DNA of 64,000 nt from Streptomyces sp. HNM0574 (GCF_012726235.1 NZ_JAASAH010000001.1:744001-808000), one strand, 5' to 3'; positions 11,009-21,108 are shown, counted from the first letter of the stretch. Made by a program: numbers and translations. Notes: a model not told the origin generated them from the letters alone.

Positions 11009-12004
11009 TCACGGGGCGTGGCGGTCGCGGTGGGCGAGCCAGGCCGCGGCGAGGGCGCCGGAGATGTTGTGCCAGACGGAGAAGACCGCGGCCGGCAGCG
11101 CGGCGAGCGGGCTGAAGTGGGCGGCGGCAAGCGTCGCCGCGAGCCCGGAGTTCTGGAGTCCGACCTCGAACGTCAGCGCCCGGCTGGCCGGTTCGCCGAG
11201 CCGCGCCAGCCGTCCGGCCGTGTAGCCCAGCGCCAGGCCGAGCCCGTTGTGCAGGACGACGGCGAGGAAGACGAGGGCGGCCGCGCTCTTGATGGCCGCC
11301 GCGCTGCCCGCGACGACGATCGCCACGATGGCCCCGATCGCCACCACCGACAGCCACGGCAGCGCACCGAGCACCCGCCCGATGAACCGCCCGGCGGTGA
11401 GCCGCAGGACGAGTCCGGCCAGGACGGGCAGCAGCACCGTCTTGAGGATGTCCCCGACCATCGAGCCCGCGTCCACGGGCAGGAACTGGCCCGCGAGGAG
11501 CAGCGTCAGCGCGGGGGTGACGAAGGGCGAGACGACCGTCGACAGGCTGGTGACGGACACCGAGAGCGCGACGTCGCCGCGTGCCAGATAGGTGACCACG
11601 TTCGAGGCGGTGCCGCCGGGCGCGCAGCCGACGAGGATCAGTCCGGCCGCCAACTGCGGTGACAGCCCGAGCAGTTGGGCGATCAGCCAGCCCAGGCCCG
11701 GCATGATCAGGTACTGCGCGGCGAGGCCCAGCGCGACGGCGCCGGGGCGCTGGAGCACGCCCTTGAAGTCGGGCGGGGTCATCGTCAGGCCCATGCAGAA
11801 CATGACCACGCCGAGCAGGTACGGCACGGCCTCGGACCAGCCGGTGAAGGTGCCGGGCGTGAGCAGCCCCGCGGCTCCGGCCAGCAGGACGAGGACGGGG
11901 AAGACGGTCACGGCGCGGCGCGCGCCCCGCGTCTCGGCGGAGGCGGTCCCGGCGTTCCCGCCCTCGGGCCCCTGGGGTTCGGTCTGTTCGGTTTCGGATC
12001 GCAC
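11009..12004 (-). CDS. Bile acid:sodium symporter (BASS) family transporter
   Basis: About 331 residues with nine to ten membrane helices. The family is recognised by MFCMGLTMTPPDFK in the second helix pair, VGCAPGGTASNVVTYLARGDVALSVSVT in the first unwound core region, and FEVGLQNSGLAATLA in the second. BASS proteins are Na+-coupled carriers for organic anions (bile acids, pantoate, pyruvate-like acids); the substrate here is unknown. The start is uncertain: I give GTG at 12004, but GTG at 11911 (300 residues) also precedes the first helix and neither has a clear Shine-Dalgarno. Divergent from DUF488 and inserted between argR and argG. Confidence 0.85.
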   Translation of the reverse strand: MRSETEQTEPQGPEGGNAGTASAETRGARRAVTVFPVLVLLAGAAGLLTPGTFTGWSEAVPYLLGVVMFCMGLTMTPPDFKGVLQRPGAVALGLAAQYLIMPGLGWLIAQLLGLSPQLAAGLILVGCAPGGTASNVVTYLARGDVALSVSVTSLSTVVSPFVTPALTLLLAGQFLPVDAGSMVGDILKTVLLPVLAGLVLRLTAGRFIGRVLGALPWLSVVAIGAIVAIVVAGSAAAIKSAAALVFLAVVLHNGLGLALGYTAGRLARLGEPASRALTFEVGLQNSGLAATLAAAHFSPLAALPAAVFSVWHNISGALAAAWLAHRDRHAP

Positions 12005-12128
12005 CGCGCGATCGAACGCCCGTCTGTCCGGCCGGCGCAAGACCGTCTCACGATCCGGCACGCGGCCCCGGCCGGGAGATCGTCCCGTCCGCCTGCGCGC
12101 CCGCGCGCGGGCGCGCACCCTGGGGGGC

Positions 12129-12506
12129 ATGGCGGAGAAGAAGCTGCGGGTGCGGGTGAAGCGGGTGTACGAGACGGCGGAGCCGGCGGACGACGGGGTG
12201 CGGGTGCTCGTCGACCGGCTCTGGCCGCGCGGTCTGGCCAAGGAGGACGCGCGGCTGGACGCCTGGGACAAGGAGGTGGCGCCCTCGCCCGAACTGCGCA
12301 AGTGGTACGGCCACGACCCGGACCGCTACCGGGAGTTCGCCGAGCGTTACCGCGCCGAGCTGTCGGGGGAGGACGGCCGGGAGGCGCTGCGCGGGCTGCG
12401 GGAGCACGCGGAGAAGGGCCGTCCGCTGACGCTGCTGACGGCCACCAAGGACCTGGAGCACGCCCACACGACGGTGCTGGCGGAGGAGCTGCGGGGCCTG
12501 GGGTGA
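12129..12506 (+). CDS. DUF488 family protein
   Basis: 125 residues. The pattern RVYETAEPADDGVRVLVDRLWPRGL near the start, followed by WDKEVAPSPELRKWYGHDP and LTLLTATKDLEHAHTTVL, is the DUF488 (YeaO-like) signature. Its biochemical role is not established. GGGGGG precedes the ATG closely. It lies 93 bases before argG with no terminator visible between them, so read-through into argG is possible. Confidence 0.85.
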   Translation: MAEKKLRVRVKRVYETAEPADDGVRVLVDRLWPRGLAKEDARLDAWDKEVAPSPELRKWYGHDPDRYREFAERYRAELSGEDGREALRGLREHAEKGRPLTLLTATKDLEHAHTTVLAEELRGLG

Positions 12507-12545
12507 GCCCTGGCCCCCGTCCTGACCTGGGGCTTTGACGAAACA

Positions 12546-12588
12546 TACGGTGCAGTGCATACTTATACCCATCAGCGTTTGCACCGTA
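12546..12588 (+). promoter_or_regulatory. ARG-box-like site inside a 9-base inverted repeat before argG
   Basis: TACGGTGCA (12546-12554) and TGCACCGTA (12580-12588) are a perfect inverted repeat with a 25-base spacer. The spacer and left arm contain GTGCAGTGCATACTTATACC (12550-12569), which resembles the argC site. The right arm touches the AAGGAG Shine-Dalgarno (12588-12593), so the structure could act as operator or as a hairpin limiting ribosome access. Confidence 0.5.
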
Positions 12589-12599
12589 AGGAGAATCCC

Positions 12600-13793
12600 G
12601 TGACCGAGCGCGTCGTACTCGCCTACTCCGGCGGCCTGGACACCTCCGTCTGTATCGGCTGGATCGCCGAGGAGACCGGTGCCGAGGTCGTCGCCGTCGC
12701 CGTCGATGTCGGCCAGGGCGGCGAGGACCTGGACGTCATCCGCCAGCGCGCGCTCGACTGCGGTGCCGTCGAGGCCGAGGTCGCGGACGCCAAGGACGAG
12801 TTCGCCGAGGAGTACTGCCTCCCGGCCGTCAAGGCCAACGCGCTCTACATGGACCGGTACCCGCTGGTCTCCGCGCTCTCCCGGCCCACGATCGTCAAGC
12901 ACCTCGTGGCCGCCGCCCGCAAGCACGACGCGGGCACCGTCGCGCACGGCTGCACCGGCAAGGGCAACGACCAGGTGCGGTTCGAGGCGGGCATCTCCTC
13001 CCTCGCCCCCGACCTGAAGTGCATCGCGCCCGTCCGGGACTACGCCATGACCCGGGACAAGGCCATCGCCTTCTGCGAGGAGAAGGGCCTGCCCATCGCG
13101 ACGACCAAGAAGTCGCCGTACAGCATCGACCAGAACGTCTTCGGCCGCGCCGTCGAGACGGGCTTCCTGGAGGACATCTGGAACGCCCCGATCGAGGACG
13201 TCTACGAGTACACCCAGAACCCGGCCACGCCGCGGGAGGCGGACGAGGTCGTCCTCACCTTCGAGAAGGGCGTGCCGGTCGCGATCGACGGCAAGAAGGT
13301 CACCGTCCTCCAGGCGATCCAGGAGCTCAACGAGCGCGCCGGCGCCCAGGGCATCGGCCGGATCGACATGGTCGAGGACCGGCTCGTGGGCATCAAGTCC
13401 CGCGAGGTGTACGAGTCGCCGGGCGGCATCGCGCTCATCGAGGCGCACCGCGAGCTGGAGGCGGTCACCGTCGAGCGTGAACTCGCCCGCTACAAGCGGC
13501 AGGTCGAGCAGCGGTGGACCGAACTCGTCTACGACGGCCTGTGGTTCTCCCCGCTCAAGCGCGCCCTGGACGGCTTCATCGAGGAGGCCAACCAGCCCGT
13601 CTCCGGCGACATCCGGATGACCATGCACGGCGGCCGCGCCGTCGTCACCGGCCGCAAGTCGGACCAGTCGCTCTACGACTTCAACCTCGCGACGTACGAC
13701 ACCGGCGACACGTTCGACCAGTCGATGTCCAAGGGCTTCATCGAGATCTTCGGGATGTCCAGCAAGATCGCGGCGAAGCGCGACCAGGCGTAA
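12600..13793 (+). CDS. argG: Argininosuccinate synthase
   Basis: 397 residues. ArgG joins citrulline and aspartate with ATP, the penultimate arginine step. The ATP pyrophosphatase loop is at the N terminus ([16 protein letters not shown]), followed by [14 protein letters not shown] and the [13 protein letters not shown] segment. The start is GTG 12600, which has AAGGAG six bases upstream; the longer frame from 12555 would start within the operator. It is followed by a strong hairpin and then argH. Confidence 0.97.
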   Translation: MTERVVLAYSGGLDTSVCIGWIAEETGAEVVAVAVDVGQGGEDLDVIRQRALDCGAVEAEVADAKDEFAEEYCLPAVKANALYMDRYPLVSALSRPTIVKHLVAAARKHDAGTVAHGCTGKGNDQVRFEAGISSLAPDLKCIAPVRDYAMTRDKAIAFCEEKGLPIATTKKSPYSIDQNVFGRAVETGFLEDIWNAPIEDVYEYTQNPATPREADEVVLTFEKGVPVAIDGKKVTVLQAIQELNERAGAQGIGRIDMVEDRLVGIKSREVYESPGGIALIEAHRELEAVTVERELARYKRQVEQRWTELVYDGLWFSPLKRALDGFIEEANQPVSGDIRMTMHGGRAVVTGRKSDQSLYDFNLATYDTGDTFDQSMSKGFIEIFGMSSKIAAKRDQA

Positions 13794-15317
<1,524 letters not shown>

Positions 15318-15337
15318 CCTGGCACGTTTCGGAGGAA

Positions 15338-15370
15338 GGTCCGGTTCCGCCTCGGCGGGACCGGACTTTT
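15338..15370 (+). terminator. Rho-independent type terminator after argH
   Basis: Stem GTCCGGTTCCGC / GCGGGACCGGAC (one G-U pair) with a short loop, followed directly by TTTT. It sits 21 bases after the argH stop codon. Confidence 0.8.
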
Positions 15371-15458
15371 CGCTGAGCATGCCAACGGGCTTTCTGGGCA
15401 GGGTCTGTGCCGCACATCCCCGAAGTGCGCATCCCCGAGCATGGAGAGAACGCGAAAA

Positions 15459-16523
15459 ATGAAAAAGGCACTGACAGGTGTGGCGGCCCTCGCGCTGGCC
15501 ACCACGGCGGCCGTCGGGCTGACCGGGTCCACCGCGGCGGTGGCGGACAAGCGTCCCGAACCGGTCGTCCAGGACGAGTTCGACGCGCTCGGCCCGGCCA
15601 TGCACGAGCTGGAACGGGACGGCCGCACCGTCCACTTCAGCGACACCGGTACGCAGGAGGGGCGGCCCGTGGTGTTCATGGGCGGCACCGGCACCACGGC
15701 CCGGGCCTCCGGGATGACCGAGTTCCTGCGCACCACCAGGGAGAACCTGGACCTGCGGATCATCTCCGTCGAGCGCAACGGTTTCGGCGACACCGAGTAC
15801 GACCCCGAGCTCGGTTTCGACGACTACAGCCAGGACGTGGAGGCCGTCCTCGACCGCCTCGGCATCGAGCGGGCCCCCGTCGTCGCCATCTCCGGCGGCG
15901 GCCCCTACGCGGCGCACTTCGCCGAGCGCGCGCCCGAGCGGATCTCCTCGCTCCACCTGGCCGCCGCCGCGCCGCCGTACGGGGCGACCTCGCCGTTCTG
16001 CGCCCTGGGTGAGGACGCGCAGCGCAAGCAGGTCGCCGAGCAGATCCGGGACCCGCGCGCGTGGTGGGGCTTCGAGAAGGACAGCCCCGTGCACGGCATA
16101 CCCGGCTTCACCGACAACGCCGAGGAGGACGGCGGCCGTTCGTACTACCTGCGCGGACAGAAGGGCGACCCCTCGGCGCAGGTGCACGAGCAGCGGCTGT
16201 ACTGCGAGCGTCCCGGGCCCGGCCTCTCGGGCCTGAAGGCACCGGCGTACCTCTACACCGGCATGAAGGACAAGACCGTCCCGCCGGCGGTGCAGGCGGA
16301 GTGGAAGAAGGCGCTGCCCGGCGAGCCGACCGTGCGGAAGTACGCGGACAGCGGGCACGACGTGCAGTACCGGCACTGGGACCAGATCCTGCTCGACCTC
16401 GCCGGGTACGCGGACCGCACCGTCGTCTGCGCGGACGGCCGGACGCAGGTGCCCCCGGCCGCGCGTGCGGCGAAGCTGCTGAAGAACGGTGCCACGACCG
16501 GCAGTTGCGCCTGGCGCGACTGA
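15459..16523 (+). CDS. Secreted alpha/beta hydrolase
   Basis: 354 residues. A Sec-type signal peptide is clear: MKKALTGVAALALATTAA, a hydrophobic core, then a probable cut after AAVA (residues 30-33). The hydrolase domain has VVFMGGTGTTARASG for the oxyanion region, VERNGFGDTEYD, the nucleophile in VVAISGGGPYAAHFAER (a GxSxG variant), the acid in YTGMKDKTVPP and histidine in DSGHDVQYRHW. ATG 15459 has GGAGAG nearby. The C-terminal 40 residues with two cysteines may form a disulphide outside the cell. Substrate unknown. Confidence 0.8.
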   Translation: MKKALTGVAALALATTAAVGLTGSTAAVADKRPEPVVQDEFDALGPAMHELERDGRTVHFSDTGTQEGRPVVFMGGTGTTARASGMTEFLRTTRENLDLRIISVERNGFGDTEYDPELGFDDYSQDVEAVLDRLGIERAPVVAISGGGPYAAHFAERAPERISSLHLAAAAPPYGATSPFCALGEDAQRKQVAEQIRDPRAWWGFEKDSPVHGIPGFTDNAEEDGGRSYYLRGQKGDPSAQVHEQRLYCERPGPGLSGLKAPAYLYTGMKDKTVPPAVQAEWKKALPGEPTVRKYADSGHDVQYRHWDQILLDLAGYADRTVVCADGRTQVPPAARAAKLLKNGATTGSCAWRD

Positions 16524-16541
16524 CCGGCCGACACCCGGAAC

Positions 16542-16579
16542 GGGCCGGGCACCCACGGATGGCCGTGGGTGCCCGGCCC
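16542..16579 (+). terminator. Perfect 17-base-pair hairpin after the secreted hydrolase gene
   Basis: Arms at 16542-16558 and 16563-16579 are perfectly complementary with a 4-base loop (ATGG), 18 bases after the stop codon. Strong GC hairpin, followed by CTTCG rather than a U-run. Confidence 0.75.
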
Positions 16580-16620
16580 TTCGCGTGCCCGCACCGCCGG
16601 TGAAACGTCGAGGTTTCCCG

Positions 16621-16638
16621 TGAGACAAAGATGTCTCA
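16621..16638. promoter_or_regulatory. TetR autoregulatory operator and leaderless promoter
   Basis: Perfect dyad TGAGACA-AAGA-TGTCTCA. It overlaps a possible -35 (GAGACA, 16622-16627); a possible -10 TACGCT lies at 16646-16651, 18 bases on and 6 bases before the ATG at 16658. This places transcription start at or next to the ATG. The in-frame ATG at 16631 lies inside the operator and is rejected as a start. Confidence 0.65.
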
Positions 16639-16657
16639 TGTGGCGTACGCTCGTCTC

Positions 16658-17221
16658 ATGAGCGTCGACAGTGAGCGGGTGCTGACCCGGGTCGCGGATC
16701 TGCTGACCCGCAGGCCCACCGCGTCCATGGACGAGATCGCCCGGGCCGCGGGCATGAGCCGGGCCACCCTGCACCGCCAGTTCGCCGGGCGGGACGCGCT
16801 GATCCGCGCCCTGGAGGAGCTGGGGCTGCGGCAGCTGACGGACGTGCTCGACGCGGCCCGCGTCGAGGAGGGGCCGGCGGACGACGCCGTCCGCCGGGTC
16901 GTCGCGGAGGCCGAGCCCGTCGCCGGGTTCCTCGCCTTCCTGCTCACCGAGAACCAGCTCTTCGAGTCCGGCGCGGTCAACGAGGGCTGGCAGCGGATCG
17001 ACGAGCGCTTCGAGGCGCTGTTCCGGCGCGGCCAGCAGCAGGGCGTCTTCCGTATCGACCTCACCGCCGCCTGGCTCACCGAGGCGCTCTACGCGCTGAT
17101 CACGGCGGGCGCCTGGGCCGTCCAGGACGGCCGGGTCGCCGCCCGCGACTCCGGCCGGATGACCGCCGAGCTCCTGCTCGGCGGCGCCCTGCGCGGAAGC
17201 GCACGCGACGGCGCCACCTAG
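16658..17221 (+). CDS. TetR/AcrR family transcriptional regulator
   Basis: 187 residues. HTH at about residues 20-60 (MDEIARAAGMSRATLHRQF, then AGRDALIRALEELG). The C-terminal domain is of the short TetR type with FLLTENQLFESG and TAAWLTEALYALITAGAW. The start at 16658 is fixed by the dyad and -10 placement, giving a leaderless message. The MFS efflux gene follows 73 bases later in the same direction, so this protein probably represses itself and the pump, released by a pump substrate. Confidence 0.85.
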   Translation: MSVDSERVLTRVADLLTRRPTASMDEIARAAGMSRATLHRQFAGRDALIRALEELGLRQLTDVLDAARVEEGPADDAVRRVVAEAEPVAGFLAFLLTENQLFESGAVNEGWQRIDERFEALFRRGQQQGVFRIDLTAAWLTEALYALITAGAWAVQDGRVAARDSGRMTAELLLGGALRGSARDGAT

Positions 17222-17294
17222 CGGCCGGAGCGCCCCGGGCACACGAGAAACCCACGGAACGAGCGCGGCCCGCACGGCCGCAGAGCGAGGAACG

Positions 17295-18881
17295 ATGAAC
17301 GGCGAGAATCCCGTCCCGGAGCAGGGCCGCGTCCCCCGGGAAGCGGGAGCAGGAGCGGGGCCGGGAGCGGCGCGTTCCCGGTGGCTGGCGCTGTCCGTGC
17401 TGGTCCTGGCCGTGCTGCTGGTCGGCGTCGACGCCACGGTGCTCGGCCTGGCCACCCCCTTCCTCAGCGAGGACCTCAACCCCTCCAGCACCGAGCTGCT
17501 GTGGATCGGCGACGTCTACTCCTTCGTCATCGCCGGACTGCTGGTCTCCATGGGCAGCCTCGGCGACCGGATCGGACGCAAGCGGCTGCTGCTCGCCGGT
17601 TCCGTCGCCTTCGGCGTCGTCTCCGCGCTGACGGCGTACGCGCACAGCGCTGAACTCATGATCCTGTGGCGGGCGTTGCTCGGCGTCGCCGGTGCCACCC
17701 TGATGCCCTCGACGCTCGCGCTGATCCGCAACATCTTCCCCGACCCGCGCGAGCGCAGCATCGCCGTCGGCATCTGGGGCGCGATGGCCTCCGCCGGCGC
17801 CGCGCTCGGGCCCGTTCTCGGCGGCTTCCTGCTGGAGCACTTCTGGTGGGGCAGCGTCTTCCTGATCAACCTGCCGGTGATGGCCGTGCTGGTGCTCGTC
17901 GGCGCCAAGCTGCTGCCCGAGTCCCGCAACCCGGCACCGGGACCGTGGGACCTGCCGAGCGTCGGCCTCTCCATGGCCGGGATCGTCGCCGTGGTGTACG
18001 CGGTCAAGGAGGCGGCCGCGTACGGCTTCCGCTGGGACATCCTCGCCGCGGCCGTGCTGGGGCTGCTCGCCGGCACCGTCTTCGTCCGGCGCCAACTGCG
18101 GCTCGCCGCACCGCTCCTGGACATGCGGCTGTTCAAGCACCGCGGGTTCTCCGGCGCCGTCCTCGCCGACCTGCTCACCATCCTCGGCCTGTCCGGACTG
18201 GTCTTCTTCCTCTCGCAGTTCCTGCAGATGGTGCAGATGCGCTCGCCGCTGGAGGCCGGGCTCGCCGAACTCCCCGCGGCGCTGGGCGCGGTGGCCACCG
18301 GACTCGCCGCCGGGTACATCGCCCGTCGCACCTCGGTGCGCGCCTCCGTCGCGGGCGGGCTCGCCGCCGTCGGACTCGCGCTCGGCGCCTGCGCGACGCT
18401 GCGGGCCGACACCGGCTACTGGATGCTGGGCCCGGTACTGCTCGTCGTCGGCTTCGGCGCGGGCCTGGCCTTCACCGTCACCGCCGACGTCATCCTCTCC
18501 AGCGTCCCCAAGGAACAGGCGGGCGCGGCCTCGGCGGTCTCCGAGACGGCCTACGAGCTGGGCGCGGCGCTCGGCATCGCCCTGCTCGGCTCCATCGTCA
18601 CGGGCATCTACCGCGGCTTCCCCGTGCCGGACGGGGTGACGGCCGCGCAGTCGGCGGCGGCCCACGACTCCCTGGGCGGGGCCGTCCGCACGGCCGCCTC
18701 GCTGCCGGCGGACGTGGGGGACCGGCTGCTGGCCGCGGCGCAGCACGCGTTCACCGGCGGGCTGCGGGTGGCTGCGGCGGTGGGGGCGGTGATTCTGCTG
18801 AGTGCGGCGGTGCTGGCGTGGAAGCTGTTGCGGGGGCAGCGGCTGGAGGATGCGGCGGAGGCTTCTCCGGTCGGCGTGTAG
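17295..18881 (+). CDS. MFS drug efflux transporter, 14-helix DHA2 type
   Basis: 528 residues. Motif C-like and motif A features are visible: LLVGVDATVLGLATPFLSEDL in helix 1 (acidic residue of DHA2 pumps), GSLGDRIGRKRLLLAG between helices 2 and 3, and LGPVLGGFLLEHFWW in helix 5. Overall it resembles SmvA/QacA exporters of cationic antiseptics and dyes, which use the proton gradient. About 30 residues of Gly/Ala-rich cytoplasmic lead precede helix 1. It sits behind a TetR gene, the usual arrangement for inducible pumps. Confidence 0.9.
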   Translation: MNGENPVPEQGRVPREAGAGAGPGAARSRWLALSVLVLAVLLVGVDATVLGLATPFLSEDLNPSSTELLWIGDVYSFVIAGLLVSMGSLGDRIGRKRLLLAGSVAFGVVSALTAYAHSAELMILWRALLGVAGATLMPSTLALIRNIFPDPRERSIAVGIWGAMASAGAALGPVLGGFLLEHFWWGSVFLINLPVMAVLVLVGAKLLPESRNPAPGPWDLPSVGLSMAGIVAVVYAVKEAAAYGFRWDILAAAVLGLLAGTVFVRRQLRLAAPLLDMRLFKHRGFSGAVLADLLTILGLSGLVFFLSQFLQMVQMRSPLEAGLAELPAALGAVATGLAAGYIARRTSVRASVAGGLAAVGLALGACATLRADTGYWMLGPVLLVVGFGAGLAFTVTADVILSSVPKEQAGAASAVSETAYELGAALGIALLGSIVTGIYRGFPVPDGVTAAQSAAAHDSLGGAVRTAASLPADVGDRLLAAAQHAFTGGLRVAAAVGAVILLSAAVLAWKLLRGQRLEDAAEASPVGV

Positions 18882-18917
18882 GTCCCGGCGTGCGGCGCCG
18901 TTGTGGCTCGGGGGTTT

Positions 18918-19105
18918 GCGCCGTTCCCCGCGCCCCTTTTTGCGCAGTTCCCCGCGCCCCTTTTCCCGGGCTCGCCCCGCTTGGGAGAACTGCGCCGTAG
19001 GCGTAGGGCTGGCAAGCGCAGCGCCTCAGCCCCGGCGCGGGGTGCTCCATGCCGTCACCGGGTCACCCCGCCGCCGTGGCCGTTCGCGCCGTTCCCCGCG
19101 CCCCC
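18918..19105. repeat. Dispersed GC-rich repeat between convergent genes
   Basis: Contains three copies of the core GCGC(A/C)GTTCCCCGCGCCCC (18918, 18942, 19086) and a stretch from about 18965 to 19030 nearly identical to 10790-10855 (CCCGCTTGGGAGAACTGCGC and the following GTAGGGCTGGCAAGCGCAGCGC). The last copy meets the stop codon of the FAD monooxygenase gene. No gene seen here. Confidence 0.8.
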
Positions 19106-20295
19106 TAGAGGGCGCTCAGCTCGGTGACCGGGGTGCTGGACTTGGGGAGGAGGGCGTTGCCGAGGAGGCGGTCCGCGCCGGGGACGTTCATCGCGCGGAA
19201 CCCCCAGCGCCGCAGCACCAGTTTCGTGCGCGAGCGGGGCAGGAACCACTCGCCGACCCGGTCCCGCGCATGCTCCTGCACCGCGCCCACCACCGGCCGC
19301 CAGCGCCGCTCGTACTCGGCGAGTGCGGCGCGTACCGAGTCCGCCGCGGCCAGCCGGCCGGCGAGCAGGTACGCGCCGGCCACCCCGAGCGAGGCGCCCT
19401 GCCCGGCGATCAGCGAGACCGCGTGCGCCGCGTCCCCGACCAGCACCGTGTTCCCGGCGGACCAGCGCGGGGCGACGATCTGCGCGACCTCGTCGTAGTA
19501 CACCCGCTCGCCGGGCGGGCAGAGTTCGAGCGCGCGCCGGGTGGGCCCGCCCGCGTCCCGGTACTCGCGGCGCAGCGCCTCGCGCGGGTCGGCGGGGAGC
19601 GCGGTGTCCCCGGAGCGGTGGACGGTGAAGACGGCGACGCGGTCCCCGTCCAGCCCGTAGAAGCCCATCTGCCGGTGGGTGGTGTCGGTGAGCGTGAAGC
19701 GGCCGCGCATCCGCCGGAACAGCTCCGCGTCCTCGAAGACGAAGGCACCGGTGTGCATGCCCAGCCGGCGGAGGAAGTCCCGCTCGGGGCCGAGGACGAG
19801 GGAGCGGACGCGGGAGTGGATGCCGTCCGCGCCGACCAGCACGTCCGGGCGGTGCCGGGTGCCGTCGGAGAGGGTGACCTCCCCGTCGGCGACCGCGTCG
19901 ACGGTCGTGCCGTACCGCAGCTCGACCGGGCCGCGCCGCCGCGTGACGTGCTCGCGCAGCAGCCGCTCCAGGTCGGGGCGCATGATGCTGACGAGCCCGC
20001 CGCGCGCGGCCCGTTCGAAGCGGGCGTAGTCGACGGCGGCGCGGGTGCGGCCCCGCTCGTCGACGTAGCGGAACTCGCTGGTGCGGTGGCCGAGCCGGCG
20101 CAGTTCCGGTTCCAGGCCCATGTCCGTCAGGGCCTCGAAGCCGGGCCCGAAGAAGTCGATCATGTAGCCCTGTTCGCGCGGCCCGGGGGCCGCGTCGACG
20201 ACCAGGACCTCCCAGCCGTGGTGCCGCAGACGGGCCGCGAGTGCCAGTCCGGCGATTCCCGCGCCGCAGATCAGCGCGCTCCTCGGGGTGCTCAT
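19105..20295 (-). CDS. FAD-dependent aromatic monooxygenase
   Basis: 396 residues of the PHBH-like group A flavin hydroxylases. The FAD dinucleotide loop is ICGAGIAGLALAARLRHHGW at the N terminus, the DG motif is VLVGADGIHSRVR, and the second FAD motif is VLVGDAAHAVSLIAGQG. It is likely to hydroxylate or epoxidise an aromatic or polyketide-like substrate with NAD(P)H and oxygen; the substrate is unknown. ATG overlaps the stop of the upstream TetR gene (ATGA), so the two are one transcription unit and the TetR protein probably controls it. The longer frame upstream is a shadow of the TetR gene. Confidence 0.9.
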   Translation of the reverse strand: MSTPRSALICGAGIAGLALAARLRHHGWEVLVVDAAPGPREQGYMIDFFGPGFEALTDMGLEPELRRLGHRTSEFRYVDERGRTRAAVDYARFERAARGGLVSIMRPDLERLLREHVTRRRGPVELRYGTTVDAVADGEVTLSDGTRHRPDVLVGADGIHSRVRSLVLGPERDFLRRLGMHTGAFVFEDAELFRRMRGRFTLTDTTHRQMGFYGLDGDRVAVFTVHRSGDTALPADPREALRREYRDAGGPTRRALELCPPGERVYYDEVAQIVAPRWSAGNTVLVGDAAHAVSLIAGQGASLGVAGAYLLAGRLAAADSVRAALAEYERRWRPVVGAVQEHARDRVGEWFLPRSRTKLVLRRWGFRAMNVPGADRLLGNALLPKSSTPVTELSAL

Positions 20296-20885
20296 CGGTG
20301 CTCTCCTTCCGGTCCGGTCCGCCCCTCGACGAGGGAGCGGACGAGGGGGACGAGCGGGGCGCAGGCGAGTTCGGAGTTCAGCCCCCGGTGCAGGACGAAG
20401 CCGTCGAGGACGGTCATCAGCGCGGTGGCCGCCGCCTCCGGCGTGGGGTGTCCGGCGCGGGCGAGGGAGTCGGTGAGGCGGCCGTGGAAGGCGGCGACCA
20501 ACTCGGCCAGCGCGCCGCGCAGTTCCTCGTCCCGGGTGGCGGTCAGGTACGCCTCGGCGACGAGCAGGGAGGCCGGGTCGCGGCCCGAGTACCGGTCCAG
20601 GTGCCGCAGCAGCGCCTCGGCGCCGTCGGCCGGGGTGGCCGCGGCCGCGAACAGGGCCGCGGCCTCGTCCAGCATCGGGCGCATGGTGCCCAGCGCGGCC
20701 TGGCGCAGCAGCGCCGGGAGCGAGGCGAAGTGGTAGTGCACGAGCCCGGGCCGCACCTCCGCGCGCTGCGCGAGGACGCGGGTGCTCACCCCGTTCCACC
20801 CGAGCTCGCCGATGAGGACGCGGGCCGAGGCCAGCAGCCGCTCCCGCACCGCCCCGCCCCGCTCGGCCGCCGGTCGCTGCGCCAT
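20292..20885 (-). CDS. TetR/AcrR family transcriptional regulator
   Basis: 197 residues. HTH at about residues 15-60 (RERLLASARVLIGELGWNGV, VRPGLVHYHFASLPALL). The C-terminal domain has ALLRHLDRYSGRDPASLLVAEAYL. ATG 20885 follows TACGGAGG on the minus strand; ATG 20936 is an alternative that would cover the probable operator. It is translationally coupled to the FAD monooxygenase downstream. Confidence 0.85.
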   Translation of the reverse strand: MAQRPAAERGGAVRERLLASARVLIGELGWNGVSTRVLAQRAEVRPGLVHYHFASLPALLRQAALGTMRPMLDEAAALFAAAATPADGAEALLRHLDRYSGRDPASLLVAEAYLTATRDEELRGALAELVAAFHGRLTDSLARAGHPTPEAAATALMTVLDGFVLHRGLNSELACAPLVPLVRSLVEGRTGPEGEHR

Positions 20886-20901
20886 GGAACCTCCGTACGC
20901 C

Positions 20902-20934
20902 GTTTGGTCACTCGCCTTGGACGACTGCCCAAAC
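20902..20934. promoter_or_regulatory. Candidate operator upstream of the TetR-monooxygenase operon
   Basis: GTTTGG / CCAAAC inverted repeat, 6 bases each with a 21-base spacer, just upstream of the TetR start. The spacer contains another TTGG that can pair with CCAA. Weak but well placed. Confidence 0.35.
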
Positions 20935-20977
20935 ATAGCGCGCCCCGCCCGGCTCTGTCTCCCGGGAGCACGGAAAA

Positions 20978-21017
20978 GCCCGGGCGGGACGGTTCATCCG
21001 AACCGTCCCGCCCGGGC
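20978..21017 (-). terminator. Perfect 18-base-pair terminator hairpin after the acyltransferase gene
   Basis: Arms 20978-20995 and 21000-21017 pair without a mismatch around the loop ATCC. On the minus strand the hairpin is followed by CTTTTCC, giving the U-run for transcripts leaving the acyltransferase gene (stop at 21109). It also shields the divergent TetR promoter on the other side. Confidence 0.85.
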
Positions 21018-21060
21018 GACAAGGGGCGCGGGGAACTGCGCGATCAGCCACGACGCACCC
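21018..21060. repeat. Dispersed repeat copy (GGGGCGCGGGGAACTGCGC)
   Basis: AGGGGCGCGGGGAACTGCGC at 21022-21041 followed by GATCAGCCAC. It is the reverse orientation of the core seen at 10621 and 18918, and nearly identical to 55603-55632 (GATCAACCAC). It lies between the acyltransferase stop codon and its terminator hairpin. Confidence 0.75.
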
Positions 21061-21108
21061 GCGGACAGGTGCGCACGGGCACGCGAACGGCGCGCCCCCG
21101 AAGGGGAG

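Noticed and set aside
12555..12599. ATG at 12555 as the argG start
   Set aside because: The extra 15 residues ([15 protein letters not shown]) are not part of the family, and GTG 12600 has AAGGAG at the right spacing.
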